Source: Proteromonas lacertae
Lineage: Eukaryota > Sar > Bigyra > Opalinata > Proteromonadidae
NCBI GenBank assembly: GCA_002245135.1
Contig: NGBS01000602.1
Location: 57,958-121,957, forward strand
Direction of reading: 5' to 3'
DNA length: 64,000 nt
A program made the translations under genes and the position numbers. Shown here one piece after another: positions 24,769 through 37,077 of this stretch (positions within the stretch are counted from its first letter, which is position 1; every line of letters starts with the position of its first letter). A model generated the notes under the pieces. That model had not been told where the DNA came from. It ran no database searches and saw nothing but the letters and a program-made list of their open reading frames with translations.

Positions 24769-24942
24769 GGCAGATGAAAATGAAAATTAAGTATTCAGTA
24801 GATCACTAATACACATAAAATAAATAAAACGACCAATTATTTTTTATGTAATTTAGGTTTGACATTTACTCGACAAAAGAAGAAGAAATAAAAATCAAAT
24901 ATACATATTAATTTAAAACTATAATTTACAGTACTTGTACTA

Positions 24943-26280
24943 CTAAATAGAATGATCATCTTCAAAATTAGAGGGATCTATAGTAGATATAACAGCTGTA
25001 TTAATAACTATTGTACTAGTAGAACCTACTTTTATATTATTGGTGTTATTAATTAACGATGAATTTGCAGTTAAAGGATGTTCATCAGAACTGGAAGGGA
25101 ATGATTCCATTGTTAACTTACCTCTACTATCTAAATTAGGTGATTTAGTAGAAAGTGATGCTTTATTTGAATTTCTAGGTAAAGGATAAGGCATAACTCT
25201 AACACTCTTTTTATCAGAGTTTCTTGAGTTACTGTTACTTCTATTTCTAGCAGATATCTCTGCAAATAGTACTTCAGAAGATCCATTACGTCTTGTAGTA
25301 CATCGTGGAGCATTTGAATAAAACATATCAATCTGAAGCAATATAGGATTTGAAGATAAAGGATCAATATTCCTGAGAAAGTTATCATTACTTATACTAT
25401 GATAATTTATATTGAATTTCTTTATATAAGTTGTAACGACGTGACTAAGTGTAATATCTGAAGGTGAACAGCCATAATCGTGATGAGTTGGATTAGGCCT
25501 GCCTAATAGAAAGTTTTTAAGTGACTGTATGCACGGCTGTTTAGGATCTTTACCTTTATGCTGTTTTTGATATTGTTTTATTAATCCAATATTGATCTTT
25601 CTGGTTAATATGTCATAATAGAATGGTAGGAATGTAGAAATTAATTTTACACGAAATGTATAAATTGGTAACCATAATTCTTCTGTAATTTGAACAAATT
25701 GAAATAATTGCCTTAATGACAATAAACCATCTGAATTTACATCCAATCGCATAAATGTCATCTTTATATCATCATTTATTAAATGATCTGTATGTAATAA
25801 AGTTAAAAATTGAATAATATCCTTCCAAGAGATGAATTTTTTATCAGTTCCTGGAAATGAATTAAACAATGCTGTTATTACACCAACAGATGGAGCAAGG
25901 CTATAAAAAACGACTAATTGGAAAAAATCATTCCAATTTAAACCGTGATTTTCTATAAATTATAAATATATTAATCAATCAAAATATATACGGTATGGCT
26001 GGAATATATAGTCATAAAATGGTAGTATTTTCAAGTTCAAACACTTAAGAATGTTATAAGAGTTGATACAATTTGTTCCTTTATATCTAAGATATTAAAA
26101 TTGATAATAATACAATTTCAATTTCTTATATTTTCTTTTTATTGTGTTAACTTCATAGTTACTCACTACAATATAGCTAATTAGATAAATACTGACATAA
26201 TAATTTGCTAATAAAATTGAATCTTTATTAAGATCATTACTATCCGAGACACTGATCTGAGAGGGTGAAATTTCATTCAT
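24943..26280 (-). CDS. EF-hand family protein, tandem copy 2
   Basis: Starts MNEISPSQISVSDSNDLNKD. Small introns near 25959-25997, 26090-26115 and 26168-26195 join short N-terminal exons to NHGLNWNDFFQLVVFYSLAP and then ISWKDIIQFLTLLHTDHLIN. The EF-hand loop FMRLDVNSDGLLSLRQLFQF is well formed. The family segment KQYQKQHKGKDPKQPCIQSL and NPTHHDYGCSPSDITLSHVV align with both neighbours, and a polar Ser/Asn-rich tail ends EDDHSI. Head-to-tail arrangement with copies 1 and 3 indicates local duplication. Confidence 0.7.
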
Positions 26281-26393
26281 TACTCATAGATCTACAAAAG
26301 AAACAATCAAAATGTGAAACAACAAAAAACGAATAAATATTTAAAAATGAAAAAAAGAAATAATAACTATACTATAGTTACAAACATAACAAC

Positions 26394-27785
26394 CTATAAT
26401 ACATTAATAAATCCTTCACCACCTTCATGAGTATCTTCTCCAGAAAGAGTATTCTCAAGACAATCATGAGAAATTCTGTTGTTGATATTGTTCTCTGCAG
26501 CAGCAGCAGAATTGGTCTTATTCATTGATTTATGTGTACTATGTTTTACAACTTGAGATGACATTGTTAAAGAACATCTATACCCAGGTGGTCTAACAAC
26601 TATTAACAAACTATTATTTCTAGATTGATTTGCCTTTAACATAGGTGATGTAGTTACAGATGTTTTCAATATTGATCTTGCTTTAGGAAGTGATTCACAA
26701 CCTGCTTTCATCGACATTGACATTGAACTAGCTCTAGATGTATTATCTTGAGGTTTTACGGGTAACATTGCTCTATAAGTTATGTAATATTTATCAATCT
26801 CAACTATCTCAGGACAAGTACTAAATGAAGATAAATATTTCATAGAAAACCCTTCTTTTTCATATATGAAATTGGATTTGTATTTCTTAATAATAATTAT
26901 TGTAAGATCAGTAAATGATATATCACTTATATCACATTCATAATCATATGTATTGGGATTTGGCTTATTTGTTAAAAAATACATCATTTTTGATCCACAA
27001 CTAGAATCTGGGTATTTTCCTTCATTATGCTCTTTATACTGCTTTATGAGTGGTAAATTCTTTTTACGGTTTAATATTGTTCTATAACATTTGGTCTTAT
27101 ATTCATTTTTCTTTCCTGGAACAGGCTCTGTTGATGTTGGTTGAAGAAAAATCATTATTAAATGAATTCTAAATTTATATAATAACTCAAATATGTCTGA
27201 TGTTTGAGATGCAAAGTTACAGAATTGAACAATACTTAAACAACCATCGTGATTTAAATCAAAGGTTTTAAATGTAGATAGAGTTAATTGATCAATGTAA
27301 CTTTGCTGACCTAGAAGACTAAATAAATGTATCAAATGCTCCCAAGCTACAACCTTTTCGAATGTTGGGAAAGAATTGAAAATCACTATTAAAAATGATT
27401 TATTATATATTATATACTATAAAACACTGCTGGTTGTGGAGCCAAACAGAAAAATATAACGAACTGAAAGAAACTGTTCCAATCCATAGTTACACCATTA
27501 AAAGGTGATAACAAATGATCAAGCAATGGAAATGTATTCAATTTCATTGAAGCTAATATCGTTGTTCGGAATGCACTACAGGTACCATATTTTCTAAACG
27601 TTGTTATAGAACAAAACATACAACACCAGATCAACATATTTCTTGTATATTTCTTTAATGTCATTGTTATTTACTAAAATATATACAGCAAAAACAATAC
27701 AACAAAAGTAACGGGCGAATAATAAAGAGTCTCTGTTCAAATGATTAATATCATCTGTATCATTAATTACTAGTGGTAGTGGCAT
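26394..27785 (-). CDS. EF-hand family protein, tandem copy 3
   Basis: Starts MPLPLVINDTDDINHLNRDS, with small 5' exons joining to MDWNSFFQFVIFFCLAPQ. The exon from about 27386 holds AWEHLIHLFSLLGQQSYIDQ and the EF-hand loop FKTFDLNHDGCLSIVQFCNF. The family segment is KQYKEHNEGKYPDSSCGSKM followed by NPNTYDYECDISDISFTDLT. The C-terminus is Ser-rich and ends GGEGFINVL. All three copies share the motif order W-N-D/S-F-F, EF loop, K-x-Y-x-x-x-H/N-x-G-x-x-P, D-Y-x-x-x-x-x-D-I, which defines a family I do not recognise. Start chosen as the first ATG consistent with the paralogues. Confidence 0.7.
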
Positions 27786-27920
27786 AATATAACTTTATAT
27801 AAATTTCATAACAGACGAAAAATACAAAAAATACACTTTGGGTTTGAACAACCAAACTTTTTAAATCATTTGTAACGAATATTTTTTATATAAAGCTTGA
27901 ATCATGTCAAACATTTAAAA

Positions 27921-28685
27921 ATGAAATTTCCTCTTTTTCTTCTCTTCACAGTTTTTATTTATATTGCATATGCTGAGCAGGATTACTACAAAATCTTAGG
28001 TGTCAAACGTGATGCTACAGAATCTCAAATCAAAAAAGCTTATAGAAAACTGGCTCTAAAAGTACTTTGTTAATTTTCATTTAATAGTACCATCCAGACA
28101 AGAATCCAAACAACAAGGAAGAAGCACAGAAAAAATTTGTTCGAAGTTAATGCTGCTTATGAAATTTTGAGTGATCCACAGAAAAGAAAGACATATGATC
28201 AAGTATATTTATATATTATTAGTTAATAGTATGGTGAAGAAGGATTGAAAGGTCAACAAGGAGGTGGTTTTGATCCTTTTGAAGATTTTGATCCTTTTGA
28301 TATATTTAATCAATTTTTTGGAGAAGCAGGAGGAGGAGGTGGTGGAGGTGGTAATCGTAAAGGTAATTTACATGGCCAAACATACACATTTCATTTTGAA
28401 AACAACGGAGGACAAGAATTCCATTTTCAAGAAGGTGGATTTGATGATGGTGATCCATTTGATTTCTTATTTGGTGGAGGAGGTGGAGGTGGTGATCCAT
28501 TTTTTGGTGGACCATCCAACCCAATTATGGATAGTATATATATTTATATTTCTTTTATTTTTTTAATTCAACTAATTTTATATTTTTCTTACTAGTCTTT
28601 ATTGATCTATTGTTTCTATCTTTAATTTTAATGCTCTTCTGTAGATGCGGATGACTTTGAAGAGATTGAAGATGATAGAAGGTGA
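27921..28685 (+). CDS. ER-type J-domain protein (DnaJ homologue) with a one-base frame break
   Basis: A signal peptide ([18 protein letters not shown]) precedes a J domain: [20 protein letters not shown], then YHPDKN with an intact HPD, then [21 protein letters not shown] Gly/Phe-rich region with two poly-Gly runs and an acidic end ([10 protein letters not shown]) follow. It resembles the front of ER Hsp40 co-chaperones but lacks zinc-finger or C-terminal substrate domains. Introns are 28064-28089 (26 nt), about 28204-28230 and a longer one about 28536-28644. Between about 28128 and 28143 one base too many separates the KKF and EVNAAYE segments, in or beside an A-run. This is an assembly error, a polymorphism or a real break. 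Confidence 0.75.
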
Positions 28686-28919
28686 TTTTGATTTTGACTT
28701 CTTCTAGATATAATATTAGTATAGTGTCTTATAATAATTATGTCTTAACATATATAATGTGTTTAATGCATTTTAAAGAAGAACATTTTTAAAAATTTAT
28801 TAAACTTAACCAGTAAAATAGGTCAAACACTGTATCATAAATTCAAAAAGGTTGATAGATTATTCAGATACGTTGATGGGTATAAAAAAAGTTAAAAAAA
28901 GGCATTTCGGTTGAGCTTT

Positions 28920-30520
28920 ATGAATTTTTTCCCATTCTTTGTTATTTGCGTGGTTCTGTTCCCTGTTGCTATAACAGACGGTTCAGTGGATATGTTGGAC
29001 AAATTTACTAGACTAAAAAGCTACAGCCTAGCAAATCAAAATAACCTTGATCATGATCTTAGTTATGAAAAGAGTATATTCATTTTCTATTACCATTTTT
29101 AATAGTGGACTTGAGTGACTATAAAGCCGACTTATTATTCAACAACAAAAACATGGAACAACAAAACAACTACAGAAGCGTTATTAATAACAGTTCTGAA
29201 GCTCATGCCTATGTACAATGGGTCAATCCATTTGGTAATTTATACTTTGTCTCGAACTTCGAAGAATCACACAATCTTGGTAAAAACGGTGGTGTAATGA
29301 GCTGTGCTACAAATACAAGCACAATTATTGTGAATGTTATAAACGTAGAGGGAAAAATACAATCATACATTCAGAATTTCATTGAGACATTCCCTGCTAA
29401 GGAATTCAGGAATTTAAACTCAATAACGATGACAACTATAGTCTATATACAGGATGAGGATATTAAAGCAGGACCACTGATTAATCCAAGTGATGAAGAC
29501 TACAATCAGCATTTAGACTTAAATTTTCACACAACAAGATGTAATATTATATCTGAGAACAAGGATATGTCATACTTATCATTCAAATATTCAGATTTAC
29601 AAGAACCTGCAGATTTAATTTCACCCATTCTTATGTATATTGAGTTTTTCAAACCTAATTTGATGGGTCACATTAACAGCAAAAAAGACGACATAAATAT
29701 AGTGTGTGAAAATCCAATAACTCACAAAATAACTCAATATTACAACAATGAATTAGAAATATCATTGAAAAACTATCCTAATGAGAGAGTTGAAGTTATA
29801 TTGGATTGTATTAATCTTCAATCAATGATTAGAAACCAGAAATATTCATCAAAATGTGAAACATCATTTTTATTCAATAATGAAGTTAATAAACAAATAC
29901 CTGATGATAATGACATATGCCATTTCTTAGTTAATGCTAATGGTGATTCAGTAGATTATTATAATAGCGAATATTACAATTACAACATTCTTTCTGATGT
30001 AAAAATAGAAAATAAAAACGACAATAATGAGGTGCAATTAATCAGTAAAGATAATAGAGATGTAATTATTGTGGATGATAACTTAACTCCATCACTATTA
30101 GAAGATGTGATAAATAGTAATAGGTTTGAAATATCATACAAGAATAAGATTAGTAAAGAAAGTAAAATGATTATACTCAGGAAATTTCAAGAGAATTTCG
30201 TATATACATTATATGGATTAAAGAAAGATGATAATTATAAAAATGGCAATGATAATAATAAAAATTATACAAATGTTTTGTCTAAGTATGAAAACTTAGG
30301 TAAATATAGAATTAATTCACATTTACACTTATTAACATATGAAATATCTAAATTGGACAAAAATAATTGTCCAGATGTAAATATATTTGGCGATATTAAT
30401 AATAGTTTGCCATTTAACTTACACTATAGTCATTACTTAATTGAATTTAGTAATAATCAAAAAGATTTATTTTGTAAATTAAATAATGAAAGTGATGAAG
30501 ATTCTTTGGATGAAGAATAA
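28920..30520 (+). CDS. Secreted protein of unknown function
   Basis: A signal peptide (MNFFPFFVICVVLFPVAITD) starts a 50-residue exon. A 32-nt intron near 29074-29105 joins MDLSDYKADLLFNNKNMEQQ and 460 further residues. There is no second membrane segment, so the product should be secreted or lumenal. It is rich in Asn and Asp with about six scattered Cys. The middle has beta-like strands (AHAYVQWVNPFGNLYFVSNF, MSCATNTSTIIVNVINVEG), and the C-terminus ends with acidic SDEDSLDEE. No family recognised. Confidence 0.7.
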
Positions 30521-30653
30521 AGTTCATTTATACGTATATATTAATAATATTTTATAAACACATTCTAAACTGTTTTACTTGGGTATATAATAAAATTTTC
30601 TTAATCACATACATTTTTACTAGCTGATCTAAATAACATCAATTAATTATATT

Positions 30654-30851
30654 CTACATATTAAATATGCTGCACATAGTCAAATGTTGTTGAAATTCAA
30701 TAATGTTATTCATTCTTTCATTTGTGATATATGTAATGAGAATTTTATTAACAATGAGAAAAACAACTATGAAACGGCTAGTTAATAAAAAAGAAACCAT
30801 AGTAGCTAATATCACCACCATCACTTCGTAATATAGATGTATACCAATCAC
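30654..30851 (-). CDS. Possible small membrane protein
   Basis: A 65-codon frame beginning MIGIHLYYEVMVVILATMVS, with one strong hydrophobic stretch and a second weaker one (FIVVFLIVNKILITYI). It fills an otherwise empty gap between two convergent/divergent genes. No similarity is recognised and chance is possible in this AT-rich context. Confidence 0.3.
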   Translation of the reverse strand: MIGIHLYYEVMVVILATMVSFLLTSRFIVVFLIVNKILITYITNERMNNIIEFQQHLTMCSIFNM

Positions 30852-30972
30852 ATAAACTCGTATTTATTCTCACAACCTATAAGATGAAGAATTAATAAGA
30901 CTGTAAAGTATTTGGGGGTTGAATTTTTTGGGTGAAACAGATTTTTCAACTTATATTCCTTTTTTTCGTAAG

Positions 30973-32310
30973 ATGTCTGAGTTCCATAAACGGAGCTTAT
31001 CTCAGTCTCACATTAATGTTCGTGTCATCAAAGTTCAAGACAATAATAACTCAAATGAATTAAAAAATAGTCAATCGTCAGATAACTGTATTTACTCAAT
31101 GGTGAAAAAGAAAAGTGAAAATAATATGGGCAGAGGTATTAGATCATTATCATCATATGCTGTACATAAGAAAAATGCTGCATCTTGTGATTTCGAAGAA
31201 TTAGACGAAGAAAAACAATCTAACCTATTGAATATGAATTCTAGTGATTTAGTATTGTCAGGCTCGATAATTTGTACACCAGTGACTACTCCATCACATT
31301 CTTGTCATAATAAATCAGCCTTTAATTTTTCACCAGATACCTCATCATCAGAGCAGACTCCTAAGTTAATAAGAGAGAAAGCAAAGGAATATCGAAAGAA
31401 AAGAGGAAAGAATCTATATTCCACTATAGAAGAGAGTTCCAGTACAGATATACTGAGTAACTCAATACTAGACACAAATATAACATTGCCTCCACCTCCT
31501 ACCTTGGAAAAAGTAAATAGTGATTTAAGCATTGGGAAAATAATAATAGCTCAATCTGTGATTAGAAGACACTTAACAATGAAAAGGATAAAGGATCAAG
31601 AAGAATATAGAGTACGATACCGAACTGTATTAGAAAGAAATTGTGAAAAAGCATACCAAATAGAAATAAAAAGAATTGAAAACCTGTTACAAAGTGGATT
31701 AAAGTGTAAAGAATATGATGAAGCTGTTGAACAAGTTAAAGAATATGTAAATGATATATTAAAAGATCCACTAGATGTTAATGATTATAAAACCAAAGTT
31801 CAATATTTATTTTCATTGTGTGATGAAAAACAACAAGGATGTTTAGAAGAGACACAGTTTTTGGTTTTAACAGAACAAATAATGAAATTATCAGTACCAA
31901 GATCGAGTTATGAGCATTTATTTAATAAAGATAATCAGATATATTGTGATTTTGAAAGGTTTTATCGATGGTTCAATCGTATATATATATATAATATTAT
32001 ATATAGACAGAAAAGAAAAAGGTGTGAGATCTAATGGTTTGTTTAGACAGATTAGCGATTTATTTTCAGAACATAAGTTATACCCTTACATGTATTTATA
32101 TTATTATTATTATTATATGATGATAGGTGTCATATTAAATGCGTTTTACATGAAGAATTAGTCACATCAAAACTGAAACAATATGATAGTAATAATCCTC
32201 CACTTTTTCAATGTCCTATTTGTTGTAAAGTATATGTTAATCCATTAAAATTATCTAAACATATCGTTCAATGTAATTATGATAATTTTGTGGTTGCCAC
32301 TTCAAATTAG
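30973..32310 (+). CDS. IQ-motif + C2HC zinc-finger protein, tandem copy 1
   Basis: Starts MSEFHKRSLSQSHINVRVIK. A Ser-rich N-terminus leads to KEYRKKRGKNLYS, an IQ-like helix (IIIAQSVIRRHLTMKRIKDQ), the family segment CKEYDEAVEQVKEYVNDILK, and an EF-hand-like pair (LFSLCDEKQQGCLEETQFLV). Introns near 31979-32014 and 32093-32127 join a last exon with PLFQCPICCKVYVNPLKLSK then HIVQC, a CxxC...HxxxxC C2HC finger. About 430 residues. IQ helices usually bind calmodulin-like proteins; the finger suggests protein or nucleic-acid contact. The ATG at 30973 is the first in frame. Confidence 0.7.
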
Positions 32311-32654
32311 TTAATATTTATTTAATTAGTACCAATTGATTAAGATATTTTCTAGGTTTTTTATATAACTGTCACCAAAGAATGTTTAGAAAAAAGGCAT
32401 TTCCATAATAAGCCAATATTTTATTATGTAACAATATATCACTTCAATTATTACTTGTGCTTCATAATATATACGTATAATTAAAGTAATGGAACACAAT
32501 ACAACTGCTACACATGTTAATACCTATTTAAAAAATATATGCCACAAATATTTCCAAATTAAAAATATTACCAAGCCAAGCTTTTTTGTCATTGAAGTTT
32601 TTTAATTCAGATATAAAAGAATAAATATAAAAATAATTTGTAAGTAGCAAAGTT
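32311..32654. other. Non-coding gap
   Basis: No frame of note. The plus-strand gene downstream begins at 32655, and CCAAGCCAAGCTTTTTTG at 32571-32588 is one of several AAGCTT-centred motifs found upstream of starts in this window. Confidence 0.4.
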
Positions 32655-33949
32655 ATGCATAAGTTTAGATCAAGCTTAGATAAGCCTAATTTACCTACAA
32701 TACCTTTGTTATCCACTCAGCCGTCACCACACAAGAATCCACATGGTTCACCGACATTGTTAAGACAACAACAACATAAAGAAATGAATTTTTCTCCGTG
32801 TTATGTGAATAACAGTGATTATAGTACATTAAGGAATATTAATAACAGTTTAATTATATCATTTGATGAGACAAGCAACAAAGAGAATGGAGAAAGTGAT
32901 AATAGCATACAGATATCTCCAACTTCTCCATTTTATTCTAGTGAAAGGTATTCAAGATCAATGACTTTATCTGATAATTCATCTACAGAATTAGGAACAG
33001 AAGAGTCAAATATTACAAAAGCTCGAACATCTTTAGCAATAACAAGAAAAAGAGCAAAATTCTATAAACATAAAAGAGGTTCAAGTCTGTTTGCTCCTCC
33101 ATCTCCATTGAGTGACAAAGTGTTAAACTCCGTATCACCTAAAGAAGAAGGAGAAGAAGAAGATGATGATGATGAAGATGATGAAAAGTATATAAGGAAA
33201 GTAGTGATAGTTCAATCTACAGTAAGAAGGTTTTTAGTGTATAATAGAATAAGAAGAATGGAAAGAATGAGAATAAAAGATCGAACAAAATTAGAAGAAG
33301 AATTAAATAATAGATATATTCAAGAGATTGAAAGAATTACTAACGCAATTGAACAACATCTTCCATGCAAAGAATATGAAGAAACTGTGGATTTATTCAA
33401 CCAATATGTGGATGATATAGAAAAAACTGAAATATGTACTGATGATCAAGAAGAAAAATTGAAATATTTATTTTATATATGTAGTGAAGACACATCTAAA
33501 TCATTGAAAATAAGCGAATTTCTTGTCTTAACGAATGAAATAATGAACTTATCAACTCCTGATTATAGTTACATTTTATTATTTCCTGATGATTTATCAA
33601 GAGTAGAGTTTATTCCATTTCTCTTATGGTATAAAACTTCGAAAGAAAAAGGTGTGACACAGAATAATTTTGTATATATATAATAATAATAATACTATTA
33701 ATATAGATAACATCAAAAATAAAGGATATGTTTAAACAAAAAGCATTTTATCCATATATAAATCATATAAAAATACATTTACACACAAAAATAGTTAGTT
33801 CGATGTTGGCTAACTATGACAGACTAAATGAACCTCTGTTTCAATGTCCAATTTGTCATTTAACAACAATGATACCAAAAGATTTATCTAAGCATATAGT
33901 TCAATGTAGATATGATAATATACTTAGTAGAACATCAGAGTTTCAATAA
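32655..33949 (+). CDS. IQ-motif + C2HC zinc-finger protein, tandem copy 2
   Basis: Starts MHKFRSSLDKPNLPTIPLLS. Same layout as copy 1: Ser-rich N-terminus, ARTSLAITRKRAKFYKHKRG, an acidic linker, the IQ-like helix VVIVQSTVRRFLVYNRIRRM, then CKEYEETVDLFNQYVDDIEK and KYLFYICSEDTSKSLKISEF. A 35-nt intron (about 33672-33706) joins ITSKIKDMFKQKAFYPYINH and the finger FQCPICHLTTMIPKDLSK then HIVQC. About 420 residues with no frame break. Confidence 0.75.
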
Positions 33950-34213
33950 TAGATTACAATTAATTTAAAGTATAATATTTATTTCGTGTAGTCAAACATG
34001 ATAGTATAATTTCATATTATTAGATGTTTTTTGTTAGTATTAAATGATCCATTGTATGTGTTTGTTGGTAATTGAACATAAAAAACAAGACATGATTTAT
34101 ATTATCATTTTTTAGTGACAGTATGCAAAATTAGATACTGATTATTTAAGGTCTAATAAAGTGTTTACTGATATGTTTATTATCCCTAAACAAAGCAGAT
34201 TACTATACATTAA

Positions 34214-34807
34214 CTAATATATTAAAATTTTATCACTATCACCGTTATTGATATTATAAAAGAAATTTATACTATATGTAGAATAATGTATTTCCAGGTA
34301 TAATGAGTGATCCATTTGGAAAATTCTAATGGCTGACATGCAATACAAATTTGATCCGCTAAATTGAAAAGTAAACCACACATTTGACTTTTGGTACATA
34401 GATGATTCTGTAGAGGATGGGTCTACTAAGCTAATGCTTGTAGAACCATTATACATAGTTGAGTATCTATTCATATCAACTGCCACGTTATTGGTTCGAT
34501 ACTCATGCGGAACCATTTTTATGTTAGAATTTACTACACTTGTGCTTTTTAAATGATTACTGATGCAACTACTTGTTTTTTTTAGATTTGACTTTAGATT
34601 CTCGTTCTCTGTTTCACGCATTTTACAAATATGTTTCTTTTTCTTGCAAAGACATACAGTACATGTTCTCATTCTTTTTCTAATAAACATCACACTATAA
34701 AAACTGATACTCTTTTTTATCTTTGCCAAAACATGTTGTACGCAACATACATTTACATGATGAGCAGCTAGAAATTTATGAACACCATATATATACTAAT
34801 AGAGCAT
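34214..34807 (-). CDS. Cys-rich small protein, unknown
   Basis: Two GT-AG introns (about 34772-34798 and 34683-34713) join short exons into one frame: MLYYCSSCKCMLRTTCFGKD, then RMRTCTVCLCKKKKHICKM, then a polar region and a hydrophobic-aromatic C-terminus. Seven or eight Cys within the first 45 residues in CxxC and CxC spacing suggest metal binding or disulfides. No family recognised. The join is plausible because it extends the Cys pattern, but expression is unproven. Confidence 0.45.
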
Positions 34808-35730
34808 TATCAAAGAATTTGTCCGTTACGCGAAATAATTGTTACTTATTCAGCATGGATACAGTGAAATCACTACAAAATATAAGAAATATTTTTGCTT
34901 ATTATAATTTAATAGAAATTTTTTAAATGTAATATTAGTATTTTAAAGATGAAGAAAATGAATTATACAAGTTATTAGTATACTTAAATATAAGAAGTAA
35001 AAGGATGATATTATAAAGCAAATAATGTTATTTAAACAACATAAAAATATGCACTGCAGTAGAAATTTCAAATAATAATCTTAATTACAATTATATCCGT
35101 TTCATAAATATCAGTTGTTTGTATGTATTATTGACTGAAATAATATAAAGATATTTTAATTGTGAAAATCAAAACAAATATATTGTTGTATGATATGAAA
35201 TAGAGAAAAAAAACTTCAATACCCTCAAATGAGGATTTTTAAGGTAGGAAAGAAATTTGTTTAATAGAACCAAATAGTATACAATAAGATCGAAAAATTA
35301 CCACGTTACTAGTTTCCTTAAAAGTTTTGCACTACATCTTTTAATTCATCAACTTAGTAAATCTTTAAATAATGTTATACTACTTTCTGTATTTATTGCT
35401 GAATAAAAAATATAAGTATCTTCAGTTATATACCTTGAATCTTACTATAATTAAATACTTGTGTAACACACAAGTATATAAAACTGTAAAATTGCATAAA
35501 AGTATGCGATTATAGTGAATATATGTTCTAAAATCTTGTGATGTGAAGATTTTTATTCTTCATCTTATTAAATGATTTTTATATTTCATTTTTTCTAACA
35601 ATGAAAGCTAACAACAATACACATAAAGAGGCCAACATTTGAAACACAAGCACCTAAAATACGTGTTTATTACCTGAAAACATCGATGAGTTATAGCATT
35701 AAAAACACTAGGCAATTGAGGGTGACCATT
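34808..35730. other. Longest gene-poor gap of the window
   Basis: More than 900 bp with no convincing frame on either strand. It holds several short palindromic AT stretches and TTTCCTTAAAAG near 35322, none with a clear function. It separates the two intact IQ/zinc-finger genes from the decayed third copy, so degraded coding sequence is possible. Confidence 0.4.
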
Positions 35731-35762
35731 GATGAAAATAGTAAACAGTCTTTACTTTTAAG

Positions 35763-36939
35763 ATCATCCCAAAAGAAAATGTACAAGTGAAACATCGACT
35801 ACAAGCGTTGGTTCATTAGGAGTATCATTTGATGATAGCGATGAAGAAGATGATAATAAACAACTTATTAGTAGCACTGAAAATTATTTTACACAAAATA
35901 TTAATCATGCAGTTAGTAACAACAATGTATCAGATAATTCTTCAACATAAAGTGGCGATAAAATAGTTCTGACATATTCTCAATCAGATACTGTTAAAAG
36001 AAGAAAAAGAGCATCATTATATAGAAAATTGAGAGGTGAATCATTATATTCTAACTGAATCACCAGTGGATTTACCCAAAGGATTTGAACATTCCATTTA
36101 TAGTAATGATTACATTATTGAACCTAATGAAAGAAATATTGAAAAGATAATAAAAATACAATCTATAATTAGAATGTTTTTAGTCATGAATAGAATTATA
36201 AATAGAGAAAAAAATCGATTGCAAGGCAGGAAAACATTAGAATCGAAAGCATATATAGCTTATAATAATGAATTACAAAGAGTAAAAATGTTAATAGAAA
36301 AAGGAAAGCCATGTAAAGAGTATGAAGAAGCAGTAGAGATATTACATCAATATGCAGAAGATTTAGATAAAAAAGGAATAGAGGATAAGGCAAGAAGAAT
36401 CAAAATTAGAATATTTATTTTATATATGTAGCGAAGATGAAACAAACACTCTGTTTTTAAATGAGTTTTTAATTCTAACAAATGACATTTTGAAGTTATT
36501 CAACTCCTGTAGTTAGTTATAATATGTTATTTCCAGAAAAGAATAGCAAAATCAATTTAACTAAATTCTTACAATGGTATAAATCATGTAAAAGTAAAGG
36601 AGTTAAAAGAAGCAACATAGTATATATATATATATATATATATATATTCTTACTACTGTAATAATAGATTAAAAGAAAACTATCCTTCTGTTTCTCAAAA
36701 CCAATTACTTATCCATATTTGTATATAATTACTATTATTATTACTTGCTTAGAAAATATATTAAATGTTTATTACTCTCTAAATATGTTACAAAAGCTTT
36801 AGAAGAATTTGATGACTTGCATGAGCCTCAATTTCAATGTCCTATCTGTCACATTACTAATTTAATACCAAAATACATGTCAAAACATATCGTTCAATGT
36901 AAATATGATAGAAATTTGTGTAAAAAAGCTCATACGTAG
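35763..36939 (+). pseudogene. IQ-motif + C2HC zinc-finger gene, tandem copy 3, decayed
   Basis: All family landmarks appear in order but in three different frames. A Ser-rich start (KCTSETSTTSVGSLGVSF) ends in an in-frame TAA near 35949. RRKRASLYRKLRGESLYS then shifts frame at about 36035-36055. The IQ-like helix (IKIQSIIRMFLVMNRIINRE) and CKEYEEAVEILHQYAEDLDK are intact. Further shifts occur near 36395-36410 and 36495-36515, the latter inside what should read KLSTPVVSYNMLF. A TA-repeat intron follows at 36620. The C-terminal finger FQCPICHITNLIPKYMSK is still perfect. Three frameshifts plus one nonsense codon make a non-functional copy the best reading. Confidence 0.85.
36621..36647. repeat. 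(TA)n microsatellite in pseudogene intron
   Basis: Pure TA tract occupying the intron position equivalent to the GTATATATA intron of the intact copy 2. Confidence 0.9.
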
Positions 36940-37077
36940 AGGATAGTTACTATTTGTGTTAATCATTGTTGTTTGGATATAAAATAATACATAATAACAT
37001 TTCATATACATAATAAATGAAAAAAACAATGATCTTGGTTTGAGTAAAGTTTGAGAAATCATTTTAAGATTTTAAAA

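Noticed and set aside
27921-28685. J-protein called a pseudogene
   Set aside because: Only one single-base break beside an A-run is seen; the signal peptide, HPD motif and introns are intact, so an assembly error is as likely.
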